DNA of 64,000 bases from JBEVJC01 sp040510375 (GCA_040510375.1 JBEVJC010000022.1:1-64000); one strand, 5' to 3'; shown: positions 25,873 through 35,976, counted from the first letter of the stretch. Made by a program: numbers and translations. Notes: a model not told the origin generated them from the sequence alone.

Positions 25873-26168
25873 TGATATTCAAAAAAGACAACCTTCAGTT
25901 AGGACTTGTTCTGGGATTAGTGGGTCCGTTGGTCGGACTGCTGTTCATTTATTTTGTACGATTCAATTCGAACCCCTTTGGTATCTTTCTCGATGAATTT
26001 ATCCATAACAATAAACTGATCACATCCATCGGCTCGCTTGCCCTCCTGGCAAATGTGATCCTGTTTACGGTTTATGTGAATACCAGACGCGACCGGACTG
26101 CCAAGGGCATCTTCCTGGTTACGCTGATCTATGGCATCGCCATCCTCATCCTCAAGATCCTTAATTAA
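25872..26168 (+). CDS. Small three-helix membrane protein, function unknown
   Basis: 98 aa with three hydrophobic segments (about residues 10-29, 51-69 and 79-95) and short charged loops (RRDRTAK). I do not recognise a named function. Its ATG overlaps the surE stop (TAATG), and lpxB follows 29 bp later, so it belongs to the surE-lpxB operon. The context suggests an envelope role. Confidence 0.8.
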   Translation: MIFKKDNLQLGLVLGLVGPLVGLLFIYFVRFNSNPFGIFLDEFIHNNKLITSIGSLALLANVILFTVYVNTRRDRTAKGIFLVTLIYGIAILILKILN

Positions 26169-26197
26169 TATTTCGGTAGCCCGAACAAATAAAGAAG

Positions 26198-27304
26198 ATG
26201 AGATACTACCTTATAGCAGGCGAAGCATCGGGTGACCTGCACGGAGGAAACCTGATCCGGGAAATCAGGAAACTGGATCCTTCCGCTGAAATGCGCTGCT
26301 GGGGCGGCGATAAAATGCAGACCGCCGGCGCAGTACTGGTGAAACATTACCGCGACCTGGCCTTTATGGGTTTCACCGAAGTGGTCATGAACCTACGTAC
26401 CATCTTCCGTAACCTGGCATTTTGCAAGCAGGATATCCTGGCTTACAATCCCGATACACTTGTACTGATCGATTACCCGGGATTTAACCTGCGGATCGCC
26501 AAATGGGCAAAAGAACGCGGTATGCGCGTTATCTTTTATATCAGTCCGCAGGTATGGGCCTGGAAAGAAGGCCGCGTGCGTACCATGAAACAAACCATCG
26601 ACAAAATGCTGGTGATCCTTCCATTTGAGAAAGATTATTACCATAACAAATGGAACTGGGAAGTGGAATACGTTGGACATCCGCTTGTAGAAGTGATCGA
26701 TGAAGCGATGAAACAAAATGTTGCCCCGATTTCCACCAGGGATATTATTGCCCTGCTGCCCGGTAGCAGGAAACAGGAGATCCTGAAAAAACTTCCGGTG
26801 ATGCTCCAGGTCAGCAAATTATTTCCCAACCACCAGTTTGTGGTTGCCAAGGCACCCGGCGTGGAAGAATCGTTTTATGATGAACTGCTGAAACCCTACG
26901 ACAATGTTTCGTATGTGTCCAACCAGACCTATGCCTTGCTCAAACAGGCAAAGGCCGCACTGGTAACCTCCGGAACAGCCACACTGGAAACCGCGTTGTT
27001 CCGGGTACCGGAAGTGGTATGTTATAAAGGATCGTCTATTTCCTACCAGATTGCCAAACGGGTGATCAGGGTTAAATATATTTCACTGGTTAACCTGATC
27101 ATGGACCGGCTGGTGGTGAAAGAACTTATCCAGGACCATCTCACGGTTGATAACCTGCAGAAAGAACTGGAACTCCTGCTGTACAATAGGGATCACCAGG
27201 AACAACTGCAACGTGATTATGAAGAATTACACCGCATCCTCAGCGAAGGTGGCAATGCCTCGCATAAAGCCGCAGAGTCGATTGTTGAATTCATTAAGAA
27301 ATAA
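26198..27304 (+). CDS. lpxB: Lipid-A-disaccharide synthase
   Basis: 368 aa. LpxB condenses UDP-2,3-diacylglucosamine with lipid X to make the lipid A disaccharide at the inner membrane. It starts MRYYLIAGEASGDLHGG, the GT19 signature, and has SPQVWAWKEGR, ALLPGSRKQEI and TSGTATLETAL. Length is normal. It is the third gene of the operon with surE. Confidence 0.97.
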   Translation: MRYYLIAGEASGDLHGGNLIREIRKLDPSAEMRCWGGDKMQTAGAVLVKHYRDLAFMGFTEVVMNLRTIFRNLAFCKQDILAYNPDTLVLIDYPGFNLRIAKWAKERGMRVIFYISPQVWAWKEGRVRTMKQTIDKMLVILPFEKDYYHNKWNWEVEYVGHPLVEVIDEAMKQNVAPISTRDIIALLPGSRKQEILKKLPVMLQVSKLFPNHQFVVAKAPGVEESFYDELLKPYDNVSYVSNQTYALLKQAKAALVTSGTATLETALFRVPEVVCYKGSSISYQIAKRVIRVKYISLVNLIMDRLVVKELIQDHLTVDNLQKELELLLYNRDHQEQLQRDYEELHRILSEGGNASHKAAESIVEFIKK

Positions 27305-27323
27305 CCTCAACGGGATCATTGAT

Positions 27324-27488
27324 CTACCGGCGGATTAATTTTACTGCAAGGATGATCAGGCAAAGCAGGAACACGAACAGGCTGATACGGTTGATGCCAT
27401 GCATATAACCAATAAAATCACCCTTCGGTCTTGCCGGATCCTTTTTCCGCAGAAAAAGATACTCCCCCAATTGTTTAAAAACTCCCAT
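27324..27488 (-). CDS. DUF6728-like small membrane protein
   Basis: 54 aa. It reads MGVFKQLGEYLFLRKKDP, then a polar stretch (RPKGDFIGYMHGINRIS) and one C-terminal transmembrane helix (LFVFLLCLIILAV) ending in LIRR. The pattern matches the small DUF6728 proteins of Bacteroidota as I know them. No function is established. It is convergent with lpxB and has a consensus -7 box 18 nt upstream. Confidence 0.8.
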   Translation of the reverse strand: MGVFKQLGEYLFLRKKDPARPKGDFIGYMHGINRISLFVFLLCLIILAVKLIRR

Positions 27489-27505
27489 AACACAGGTTTG
27501 AAAAC

Positions 27506-27513
27506 CAAAGATA
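27506..27513 (-). promoter_or_regulatory. -7 box of the DUF6728-like gene
   Basis: TATCTTTG on the minus strand, a perfect TAnnTTTG, ends 18 nt before the start at 27488. No -33 TTG is obvious. Confidence 0.4.
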
Positions 27514-27694
27514 AAGCAATCGAAAAAAACACCACGCCGCGTTTTGAAACGGTGGCTGATTTTTTCCGGGCTGCGCGATATTATCGCATTACACAGATAA
27601 CCGGAAGAAAGATTAATGTTATCAAATACTGAAATCTTCCACCCCCGGAATCAGGATGACGAATTGCCGTATTTTTATCGCCAAGAAGATAATT

Positions 27695-30193
27695 ATGGAT
27701 AAAACGCGCAGGGACTTCCTCAAACAGGCCACACTCGCATCGGCATCAACAGGCCTCATGCATTTCCTGCCCGCCTCACTGGTGAAGGCCATGGCAATTG
27801 ATCCTGCCAAAGGCAGCACCTATCTGGACGCAGAACATATTATTTTCCTGATGCAGGAGAACCGTTCCTTCGATCATACTTTCGGCACATTACAAGGTGT
27901 ACGTGGATTTGATGATCCGCGCGCCATTGACCTGCCGGATGGCCGGCCGGTCTGGATGCAGTCGAACGAAAAAGGACAAACCTTTGCCCCGTTCCGCCTG
28001 GATCTTCACCACACAAAAGCCACCTGGATGAACTCATTGCCACATTCATGGCCCAACCAGGTTGATGCACGTAATAATGGCCTCTATGACCAGTGGCTAC
28101 CTTCAAAACCATCCGGCAATGAAGAATACCGCGATATGCCACTGACACTCGGTTATCACACACGCGAAGACATCCCCTTCTATTACGCACTGGCCGATGC
28201 CTTCACCGTATGCGATCATAACTTCTGTTCTTCACTGACGGGTACCACGCCCAACAGGTTATATTTCTGGTCAGGCACCATCCGTGAAAAAGAAGATGAA
28301 CAGGAGCTTGCACGCGTTTATAATTCAGATGCAGACTATGATAACCAGGTAAACTGGAAAACTTTTCCGGAGCGACTGGAAGAAGCAGGTATCCCCTGGC
28401 GGGTGTACCAGAACGAAATCAGTGCCGGGGTTGGACTGGAAGGTGAAGCCGACTCCTGGCTGGCTAATTTTACCGACAACCCGCTCGAGTTTTTTTCACA
28501 ATACAACGTAAAACTCTCTCCTGAATATATCGCAAACCTTCCTTTGGCGGAAATAAAATTCCGTAAAGCCATCAAAGAAAAAGAAACGGAGCTGGCTGAT
28601 TTTTCCGGCACCCCTGACGAAAAAGAATCAGCAACCAATAAGCTGGAATGGTTAAAAAATGCCCTGGAAAAAAACCAGGAAGAACAAAAAATCTTTACCC
28701 GACAGAAATTCGACGCACTGGATGATTTCAGCAAAAACATCCATCGTAAAGCTTTTACCAATAACAGGAATGATAAAGATTATCACAAGCTGGGTTCCTT
28801 TACCTATAAAGATGCAGGTGTTGAACGCGAGGTGAAAATACCGAAAGGTGATATCCTCCACCAGTTCCGTGAAGATGTCAGCACCGGACGGCTTCCTATG
28901 GTCAGCTGGCTTGTACCACCGGAAAATTTTTCAGACCATCCTTCTTCTGCCTGGTATGGATCATGGTACATCAGTGAAGTGATGAAGATCCTTACTGATA
29001 ATCCCGAGGTCTGGAAAAAAACGATTTTCATTCTTACCTACGATGAAAATGATGGCTACTTCGATCACGTTCCGCCCTTTGTTCCCCCTCATCCATACAA
29101 ACCCGAAACCGGGCTTTGTTCGGAAGGAATTAAAACAGCTACAGAATATGTGATTGGAAAAGAACAACAATCTGATAAGGATAACCTTCGCGAAAGTCCG
29201 GTGGGACTGGGTTACAGGGTTCCGCTGTTAATCGCCTCACCGTGGACAAGAGGTGGATGGGTGAACTCGCAGGTGTTTGACCACACATCATCTTTACAGT
29301 TCCTCGAAAAATTCCTTTCGGCTAAAACGGGGAAAAAGATCACGGAACCCAATATCAACAAATGGAGAAGGACTGTATGTGGCGACCTGACCTCCGTATT
29401 CCGCGAATACAAGGGCGAAAAAATCCGGTTTCCGGATTCAATCAACAAACAAAAATTTATTACAGGGATCCACAAGGCACAGTTCAAAAAACTGCCCGAT
29501 GATTTCGTCAGCATTACTCCCGGTAACGCAGATAACCCACTTCCGCGACTCCAGGAAAAAGGAACCCGGCCCGCCAATGCAATACCTTATGAACCCTATG
29601 CCGATCTTGTTTTTGACAAACATTCAAATAAACTTGAACTGATCTTCACCGTTGGCAACCAGGTATCAGGGGCGCTAACCGCAGGTTCACCATTTACCGT
29701 TTATAACCTGGCGAATTATAAACATACCCGGCCCCTTCCCCGGAACTATGCAGTAACACCCGGCAGTTCGGTCAGGGATACCTGGGAACTGACGGGATTT
29801 GATACCGGCAGGTATCATCTGAGGGTCCATGGTCCAAATGGTTTTTTCAGGGAGTTTAAAGGCTCTTCCACAGCACCCGCTGTACGATTAAATAATAAAA
29901 TGGCTGAATCTGCAAACAACAGGATGCACCTGCACCTTGATCTCCATAATGACCAGACTTCAGCGGTTTCACTTCGTATAGTGGACCATTACCAGGACAA
30001 GGCCGAAAACAATATTGATATAAATGCAGGTGACCATAGTTCATTCAAACTGGACCTCTCCGGCCGGAAAGGCTGGTACGATGTATCTGTATTTATAAAC
30101 GGCAACAATGATTTTTTGGCCCGGTATGCAGGAAGGATCGAAACGGGTGGTCCTTCTGTTACTGATCCGTTGATGGGAAATGCATTGACCTAA
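27695..30193 (+). CDS. Phosphocholine-specific phospholipase C (phosphoesterase family)
   Basis: 832 aa. A Tat signal (TRRDFLKQATLASAS) supports the ATG at 27695. The phosphoesterase core has ENRSFDHTFG (residues 55-64), CSSLTGTTPNR around the metal site, and TYDENDGYFDH. Two small C-terminal beta domains (DUF756-type) follow. A charged coiled-coil-like insert (about residues 290-335) splits the catalytic domain. The enzyme cleaves phosphocholine or phosphate headgroups from lipids in the periplasm or outside. Its stop overlaps the convergent GAF gene by four bases. Confidence 0.93.
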   Translation: MDKTRRDFLKQATLASASTGLMHFLPASLVKAMAIDPAKGSTYLDAEHIIFLMQENRSFDHTFGTLQGVRGFDDPRAIDLPDGRPVWMQSNEKGQTFAPFRLDLHHTKATWMNSLPHSWPNQVDARNNGLYDQWLPSKPSGNEEYRDMPLTLGYHTREDIPFYYALADAFTVCDHNFCSSLTGTTPNRLYFWSGTIREKEDEQELARVYNSDADYDNQVNWKTFPERLEEAGIPWRVYQNEISAGVGLEGEADSWLANFTDNPLEFFSQYNVKLSPEYIANLPLAEIKFRKAIKEKETELADFSGTPDEKESATNKLEWLKNALEKNQEEQKIFTRQKFDALDDFSKNIHRKAFTNNRNDKDYHKLGSFTYKDAGVEREVKIPKGDILHQFREDVSTGRLPMVSWLVPPENFSDHPSSAWYGSWYISEVMKILTDNPEVWKKTIFILTYDENDGYFDHVPPFVPPHPYKPETGLCSEGIKTATEYVIGKEQQSDKDNLRESPVGLGYRVPLLIASPWTRGGWVNSQVFDHTSSLQFLEKFLSAKTGKKITEPNINKWRRTVCGDLTSVFREYKGEKIRFPDSINKQKFITGIHKAQFKKLPDDFVSITPGNADNPLPRLQEKGTRPANAIPYEPYADLVFDKHSNKLELIFTVGNQVSGALTAGSPFTVYNLANYKHTRPLPRNYAVTPGSSVRDTWELTGFDTGRYHLRVHGPNGFFREFKGSSTAPAVRLNNKMAESANNRMHLHLDLHNDQTSAVSLRIVDHYQDKAENNIDINAGDHSSFKLDLSGRKGWYDVSVFINGNNDFLARYAGRIETGGPSVTDPLMGNALT

Positions 30194-32541
30194 TTCAGGT
30201 TTACGCCCACCCTCAGGGCTTTCAGTCCGGAAACGCCCTGTAATTCTTCGAGCTCCAGCGTTTCAAGATCATCATTAAGCATGCCTTCGCCCTGCAGGTA
30301 GCGGATGTATCCAACATATTCATCGGCTTCCTTCTGGTTGAAATAAACAAGCGCGATCTTACCTGGCTCTGTTAACCGTTCACTGCTGTTACGAAGATGC
30401 ACCTTATCGATCCTTTTTTTGATAATATGGTAGCGGATATTATAAGCACCCTCCACATCAAATCTTTTTTCATCCCTCCGGAACCGGATATCAATGGGGT
30501 GTGAATGGATAAAGATCAGTTGGGTTGTTTCCACCTGTCTCGAAAGTAAGGGCTTGAGTGAATGTGAATATTTGGAGATAGTTGCCATGGACGATAACTG
30601 GAGCAGGCGCAGGTTCTTCAGGTAGATATCACTGTATGGTTTGTCGGGAGTAATTGACTGGCCGATATAAATATCATATTCAACCCCATCTGTCCTGAAT
30701 TTATCAAAATAACAGGGATAGGCCTGCTGGATCTCGCCCCTGAGCAGGTCGAAATAATTATTTACTGCAGAAATCACGGTGTTCATGGACTTTTCCAGTT
30801 CACGCCTGTTCTCCTGTGCTACACCATGGGTTTCATCAATCGAATCAAAATAAGGTTTTACGATCTCATGCAGGACGGAATTTCCTTTTACAAACTCTTC
30901 CAGGAATGGCATCATATCATTCTCCAGAAAATCATTCAGTCGGATTTCTTCACTGAAAATTGCACTATTCTCAATTTTTCTTAACCATGCCTGAACGGAA
31001 AATATTTTCTCATCAAGCAAACCGAATCCTGTTTTCGCTTTCAGCCCGTGTAACACATCGGTCAGGACGCCAAACTGAATCCGCAGGTCATCTGCAAGCG
31101 CTGCATTTCGCTCGATGGTGGAGTTCCTGATATCAACTGCACCATAGAGGGGGTACACATTATCGAAGATGATTTCGCCAGGTTCCACATTTGATCCCTT
31201 TACCCGTTTCTTTTCAATGTATTGCCAGGCAACTTCATTGAATTTCCATTGCACCGGAGGTTGTAGTGTGGTGAACTTTTCCTTGATCACGGATTCAATC
31301 TGATCCGAAAATGTGGTAAGTGTATTCTGGATCAGCTGGGCAAGTAAGGTTTTTGCAGGTTCAAGCAATGCAAATACCTTTTCATTAACCAATCCCTTTT
31401 TTTGGCTGTAAATCTCCAGCGCACCAACCAGTACCCCATTATAATGTACTGGCATCAGTGAGTAGGACTTCACCCCTGAAGATTCAAAAAGTTCATTGAT
31501 GTCTTTAAAACTTGGCATATCCACATCGAGATCGCCATAATAAATCAGTTGTGGATCGCTGACAAATTTTTCGATCACATGCCTGCAATCTTCCATAGTA
31601 CATGATTGCTGGCTGGCCTCTTCAAATAAAACACTGTTGAAGTATAAGTTGAGTTCGTCGACCAGTTTGCCATTTACTTTATAGAACGGTATAATATTGA
31701 ATCCAACCTCATTGGTACCAATCAGTTCCTTGAGCGACTGTACCACTTCCGGAAAACGCTCGCGAAGGTTAAGTTCCCTGCCCGTAACCACCCTGTCGCG
31801 GATGCTCTGCAGGGCACGGTGGGCGGTCTCATCCTCAATAGTAACAATGGTGAATCCTTCAAACCGGAACTGCTCCACGGGAAAAAGTTCAGCCAGCGAA
31901 GCCACCGGATCATTGTCCATCATTTTTGCGCGCAGCAATTCAATATTCATGACGGGTAGCGGAGCCAGGGATTGTATATCTACAAACCGGGTATCAACAT
32001 TAACCTTGTAATGGCGGGTCTGGCTGGTCTTGCGGTCGACCACACTTCTTGTTATATGACCACTCTTATGGTAATGGATGCCGTAAAACTTTTCCAGGAT
32101 GACGGAATAAAAATGCTGCATTTTTTTCTTAGCGAATTCAGCTTCGTCAACGGTTGAGAAATCGCAACGGACCACCTGCAGATTGGCTTCCTCCAGCAAT
32201 TCGAAATAGGGGGTGGTACCATAAAAAGTTATCGGTGCCATTGGCACGGCAAGGCCCCATAAAGTTTTATTCTCGTCTTCCGCTACATTGGACAGGGCCG
32301 CATACAGGACATCCAGCAATTCTTTTTTTCCTTCCAGCTCTGAAGGCTGGATAATCCCCTCCAGTTCGGGGTATTCCGCAAAACGCTCAAGGATATAATG
32401 AAGGACTTGTTTTTTTACATTATTCTCTTCAGCCAGACGGCCTCTCACATAATCAAGAAATGGCCTGAACGACAAATGAGCGGCTTTCACCGACTCGTAC
32501 TTGCTCGTCGTTCCCATCATGTTCAACACCTTTTGTTGCAT
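30190..32541 (-). CDS. GAF-domain protein, last gene of the ppk1 operon
   Basis: 783 aa, cytoplasmic. A GAF-like domain lies around residues 240-415, with the strand YSLMPVHYNGVLVGALEIYS and a closing helix. The N-terminal ~230 residues and the C-terminal ~370 are mostly helical and match no enzyme I can name; there is no kinase, cyclase or GGDEF motif. It probably senses a small ligand and passes the state to a partner. It starts 15 bp after the barrel protein stop, so it is co-transcribed with the operon headed by the HD-Pycsar gene. Confidence 0.8.
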   Translation of the reverse strand: MQQKVLNMMGTTSKYESVKAAHLSFRPFLDYVRGRLAEENNVKKQVLHYILERFAEYPELEGIIQPSELEGKKELLDVLYAALSNVAEDENKTLWGLAVPMAPITFYGTTPYFELLEEANLQVVRCDFSTVDEAEFAKKKMQHFYSVILEKFYGIHYHKSGHITRSVVDRKTSQTRHYKVNVDTRFVDIQSLAPLPVMNIELLRAKMMDNDPVASLAELFPVEQFRFEGFTIVTIEDETAHRALQSIRDRVVTGRELNLRERFPEVVQSLKELIGTNEVGFNIIPFYKVNGKLVDELNLYFNSVLFEEASQQSCTMEDCRHVIEKFVSDPQLIYYGDLDVDMPSFKDINELFESSGVKSYSLMPVHYNGVLVGALEIYSQKKGLVNEKVFALLEPAKTLLAQLIQNTLTTFSDQIESVIKEKFTTLQPPVQWKFNEVAWQYIEKKRVKGSNVEPGEIIFDNVYPLYGAVDIRNSTIERNAALADDLRIQFGVLTDVLHGLKAKTGFGLLDEKIFSVQAWLRKIENSAIFSEEIRLNDFLENDMMPFLEEFVKGNSVLHEIVKPYFDSIDETHGVAQENRRELEKSMNTVISAVNNYFDLLRGEIQQAYPCYFDKFRTDGVEYDIYIGQSITPDKPYSDIYLKNLRLLQLSSMATISKYSHSLKPLLSRQVETTQLIFIHSHPIDIRFRRDEKRFDVEGAYNIRYHIIKKRIDKVHLRNSSERLTEPGKIALVYFNQKEADEYVGYIRYLQGEGMLNDDLETLELEELQGVSGLKALRVGVNLN

Positions 32542-32556
32542 CGATCAGTTTTAAAG

Positions 32557-35097
32557 TCAAAAACGCATTCCCAGCGTAAAATAAGGGAGCCACCCTTCTG
32601 TGGAATATCCCATTACAAAATTGAAGGAGATCATCGACGCAGGTGCAAAATAGATACCAGCACCAGTTCCATTATGCCATTTACCGGATTTGTCAGATTT
32701 TTCCCAAACACGTCCAATATCCCAGAGACCGGTAATGCCAAACTGGCCAGGTAAAATATAACTGACTATATCCGCCAGTTTTATTCTCAGTTCCAGGTTA
32801 TTATATGCGCTATGCTGTCCGGCAAAACGATACTGGCGATACCCCAGCAGGTTTCCCTGACCTCCGATGAAGGCCGACTGGTAAAAGGTGGTCTTCCCCA
32901 CGCTTATCGTTCCTCCAACCCTGTCTGCAACAATTATTGTCCCGCGTTTGTTCAATTTTGTATAAACAGCAAACTCGGGGACCAGCTGTCCGAAGTCGCG
33001 CGCCGAATTGCTGACGCCCCTGTACGCTTTGACCCACACGTCGAGGTAGTATCCTGAACGTGTAATGATTTTGTTATCCCTGTTATCTACAACATAGTGT
33101 ACGCCGGCGCCCAGATGTAGTTTGTCTTTGTCGATAAGCAAACTATCGTAAGATCCGATCAATGCAGGATTGGTAATCAGTCTCCCTTTATTATCCTCCG
33201 CATCAAACCGGTACAAATACATGGAGGGCCCCACACTTAACTGTGCTTTCTTCCCGCGCCAGCGGATGGCGGGATCAACCAAATAGGTACTGAAACGTGT
33301 CCGATAAAACCGGATAAAATTCCGGCCCTTCATCCTGGTTGTTGTATTTCCACGACCAAAAAAGTTTACCGTATTGTTGGGTGCGCGCGCATACAGGTCC
33401 AGCAACAGATCGGCCTTACCGACGGCTCCGATCCATTCACCCTTATAATTTATGCGATAGGCATTGGTTGAAAAGGAATGGGCTGCTGTGAGTTGTTGGG
33501 AAGATGCATAGGGATACCTGCGGAATCCTTCCTGTTTTAAATAACGGAAACCACCACCAAGGATCAGTCCATCATCAAGGTTGACCCCGAACTGGAAAAG
33601 CGGAATCCAGATATTGTCAAGGTTGACGGGCGTAAAACTGGTATAATTTGCACTGGTTCCGGTATGCTTCCGGAAAATGGAACTATCGCCGTGCATTACA
33701 GCCGAGCCCGGGCGATTATATAACCGGATTTTTTTCCCATCCGACAGGGCGGTAAAATTCTTTGAGCCTTCCCCCCCGATAATACGCAGGTCGATCTTCG
33801 AATCTTTAGTATCGGTCACCACGCTGTCATTACCGTTGCTCAGGTAAATCCGGATCTCCTTTGTCATCCTGGCTTCATAGTCCTGGTTCATGAGCTGGTC
33901 GCCCGCCTTTCCGTTTTTATTCAGTTTAAATATCCGGAGGTTGAGACCACCATCCGGCAGGGTTTTTAATTCAACCAGTTCATTTTTATTACTCAGGCGC
34001 AGATCCGCAATTTTGTGGCTGTATACATAATAGTTGTCAAAAACCTGGGGAAGCCTGGAGCGCCTTGATTTTAATTTTTGCAAAAGTTCATCGTGACGTA
34101 TATCCCAGGATGCTTTTGGCAACCGGCTCAAAGCCACTTCCAGCACCGAGTCGGTAGCAGCCGCGGTAAACTCGTCTGCCAGCTCTTTCCATTCGGTTCT
34201 TGACAGCTGTGCCGAGGGATACGCATTAAAAAACCTTGTTTTATACAGGTACCATTTGGAATGGCTGATATCCCCGTCAAAGTTGCGAAGCGTGGGCAGG
34301 ATATAATCACGGGAGGCGATTTTGGGAATGATGCCCTGTGTTACATGGAAGACCTGGTCACGGTCGCGGGGTACAGCAACATACAATTTACCTTTTGTTT
34401 TATCACCGTCATAAAACCTGAACTGGTCTTCGTGGCGATCCCAGTCGCCAATAAAAAGATCAAGCATCCGGGCTCTCAACACTTCAACACCATCAAGCCG
34501 GTTATCATTGTCGGCCTGCAGGTTTTCTATCATTTTTGCGGTATTGTCCGACTCGCCCGCCGGTTCCCGTTCTTCAAGCAGCACAACCAGGTTGGCGAAC
34601 GTACTGTTATAAATTCCCAGTGCAGTATCACTTGCCAGTACACCAATAATGGGGTTGGAATGAGCAACACCGGTTGCATTGGCGATGGGCGGCACAACCA
34701 ATGCCGAAAACGGATGCTGGCTGCTTGTCACATCATCGAGCCAGTCGCGCGCAAAAGTCTGGCGTAGTGTAAAAGGTAAAAGCGAATCAGGTGTTTTTTC
34801 CACGCTCCTGACAATCCATTCCATTCCATCCTTATCAATCAGCCGGAGCGACTTTGACTGCATTCCTCCGCCCAGCTGGAGGGGACGTAGTCCGCCATGG
34901 AATGTGGAAATATGAATAAGTGGCAGGGTTGTTGGTGCGGCCCATTCCTTTCGGTAACCTTCCCCGAATAAAAAACGGTGGAGCTTCCCATGATTATTAT
35001 ACGAAGGGTGTACGGCTACGGTAACACTATCCGTCAGTTGGGCCCGCGTCTGTGAGATACACAGTAACGCGAAAAGCAGGAGGAGCAGCTGTCTCAT
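32557..35097 (-). CDS. Outer-membrane barrel protein with N-terminal kinase-like domain
   Basis: 846 aa. A signal peptide ends near residue 19. Residues about 60-350 read like a protein-kinase fold of the HipA/Fam20 type: a Gly-rich loop (GGGMQSKSLRL, 77-87), strand WIVRSVEK with candidate Lys 101, a catalytic-loop-like GDWDRHEDQ (217-225) and a metal-motif-like PRDRDQVF (243-250). The C-terminal ~350 residues are an Omp85/BamA-type barrel (DUF-like surface antigen), ending in a terminal aromatic strand (YFTLGMRF). Related proteins often carry an N-terminal calcineurin phosphoesterase; here that is missing. No POTRA repeat is evident. Its start overlaps the preceding stop (ATGA). Confidence 0.82.
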   Translation of the reverse strand: MRQLLLLLFALLCISQTRAQLTDSVTVAVHPSYNNHGKLHRFLFGEGYRKEWAAPTTLPLIHISTFHGGLRPLQLGGGMQSKSLRLIDKDGMEWIVRSVEKTPDSLLPFTLRQTFARDWLDDVTSSQHPFSALVVPPIANATGVAHSNPIIGVLASDTALGIYNSTFANLVVLLEEREPAGESDNTAKMIENLQADNDNRLDGVEVLRARMLDLFIGDWDRHEDQFRFYDGDKTKGKLYVAVPRDRDQVFHVTQGIIPKIASRDYILPTLRNFDGDISHSKWYLYKTRFFNAYPSAQLSRTEWKELADEFTAAATDSVLEVALSRLPKASWDIRHDELLQKLKSRRSRLPQVFDNYYVYSHKIADLRLSNKNELVELKTLPDGGLNLRIFKLNKNGKAGDQLMNQDYEARMTKEIRIYLSNGNDSVVTDTKDSKIDLRIIGGEGSKNFTALSDGKKIRLYNRPGSAVMHGDSSIFRKHTGTSANYTSFTPVNLDNIWIPLFQFGVNLDDGLILGGGFRYLKQEGFRRYPYASSQQLTAAHSFSTNAYRINYKGEWIGAVGKADLLLDLYARAPNNTVNFFGRGNTTTRMKGRNFIRFYRTRFSTYLVDPAIRWRGKKAQLSVGPSMYLYRFDAEDNKGRLITNPALIGSYDSLLIDKDKLHLGAGVHYVVDNRDNKIITRSGYYLDVWVKAYRGVSNSARDFGQLVPEFAVYTKLNKRGTIIVADRVGGTISVGKTTFYQSAFIGGQGNLLGYRQYRFAGQHSAYNNLELRIKLADIVSYILPGQFGITGLWDIGRVWEKSDKSGKWHNGTGAGIYFAPASMISFNFVMGYSTEGWLPYFTLGMRF

Positions 35098-35972
35098 CTT
35101 GATGGTTTATATGTGAACTTCAAAATGTTTCCATCTGTGATATCATCACCTTCATTGGAAATATAAAGATTGCCCTGGGTATCAAATGCAATTCCTTCCG
35201 GTTGGTTGAAAACATTACCGTTGAGATGGAATGCAGATTTGACTTTCCAGTCGGACCCCGCAACCACCAGCAATTTATTGACACCCGAAATCACAAACCA
35301 CTCATGGGTGATGGGATGACGTGCAAAACCTGATGGCCGGAAGCCGGTTTTTACATTTCCACTGAAAGGCCTGATCGACTCTACATCGAGTTCAAAAGAA
35401 CCGATAGGTACGGGAGGCAGTAAATATTCCGAAGGCTTTTCCACTTTATAAACATAGCCGGAAACGGTTTCGGTTTGTTTGCTACCCTTACAGTTTTTAC
35501 AAAGCAGGTAGAGGTTCCCTTCTTTTTCATCGCCATACATTCCTTCATATTCACCCGGTGGTGCCAGTCCTTTCCATTCGGCCACGCTGTCCACCTCTGC
35601 ATAATTGGCATCTATAAGATTGAACGAATAAATGGTGCCATTACTTTTGAGCACGTAAACTATACCACGAACAATGGCCAGGTCTTCATAGTCGCCTCCC
35701 TTCCAGAATTTCGAATAGATTTTCCTCGTTTCATCCTTCCATCCGAAATGGTATAATTTGCCGTCTTCATCTTCTATGGCATAAAAAGTATCGGGATTTT
35801 CACGGTCCAGCGCAATACCTGAAATTTCAAGGAGGCTTGCGGGCATTGAGTACCGGTCGGGTTCAGAAAGATCGTACTCCGTCCATGTTTCCACATCTTT
35901 TTTTGCCTGTGACGGATCATTGCACGAATACGTGGTAAGTATAATAAAGGTTATGAGTAAAAATTTTTTCAT
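35094..35972 (-). CDS. SdiA-regulated-domain beta-propeller lipoprotein
   Basis: 292 aa. A lipoprotein signal ends TTYSC, which sets the start at 35972, four bases after the ppk1 stop. The mature part has propeller-blade repeats (EISGIALDRENPDTFYAIED, DYEDLAIVRGIVYVL, PEGIAFDTQGNLYISNEGDD) and a CKNCKG pair. It belongs to the SdiA-regulated/YjiK family, whose role is unknown; a phytase-like or ligand-binding propeller has been suggested by fold. It is tied to ppk1 upstream and the barrel protein downstream. Confidence 0.88.
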   Translation of the reverse strand: MKKFLLITFIILTTYSCNDPSQAKKDVETWTEYDLSEPDRYSMPASLLEISGIALDRENPDTFYAIEDEDGKLYHFGWKDETRKIYSKFWKGGDYEDLAIVRGIVYVLKSNGTIYSFNLIDANYAEVDSVAEWKGLAPPGEYEGMYGDEKEGNLYLLCKNCKGSKQTETVSGYVYKVEKPSEYLLPPVPIGSFELDVESIRPFSGNVKTGFRPSGFARHPITHEWFVISGVNKLLVVAGSDWKVKSAFHLNGNVFNQPEGIAFDTQGNLYISNEGDDITDGNILKFTYKPSR

Positions 35973-35976
35973 ATTG

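Noticed and set aside
34261..34767. 168-codon plus-strand ORF opposite the barrel gene
   Set aside because: Antisense shadow of a well-supported gene, with no family features.
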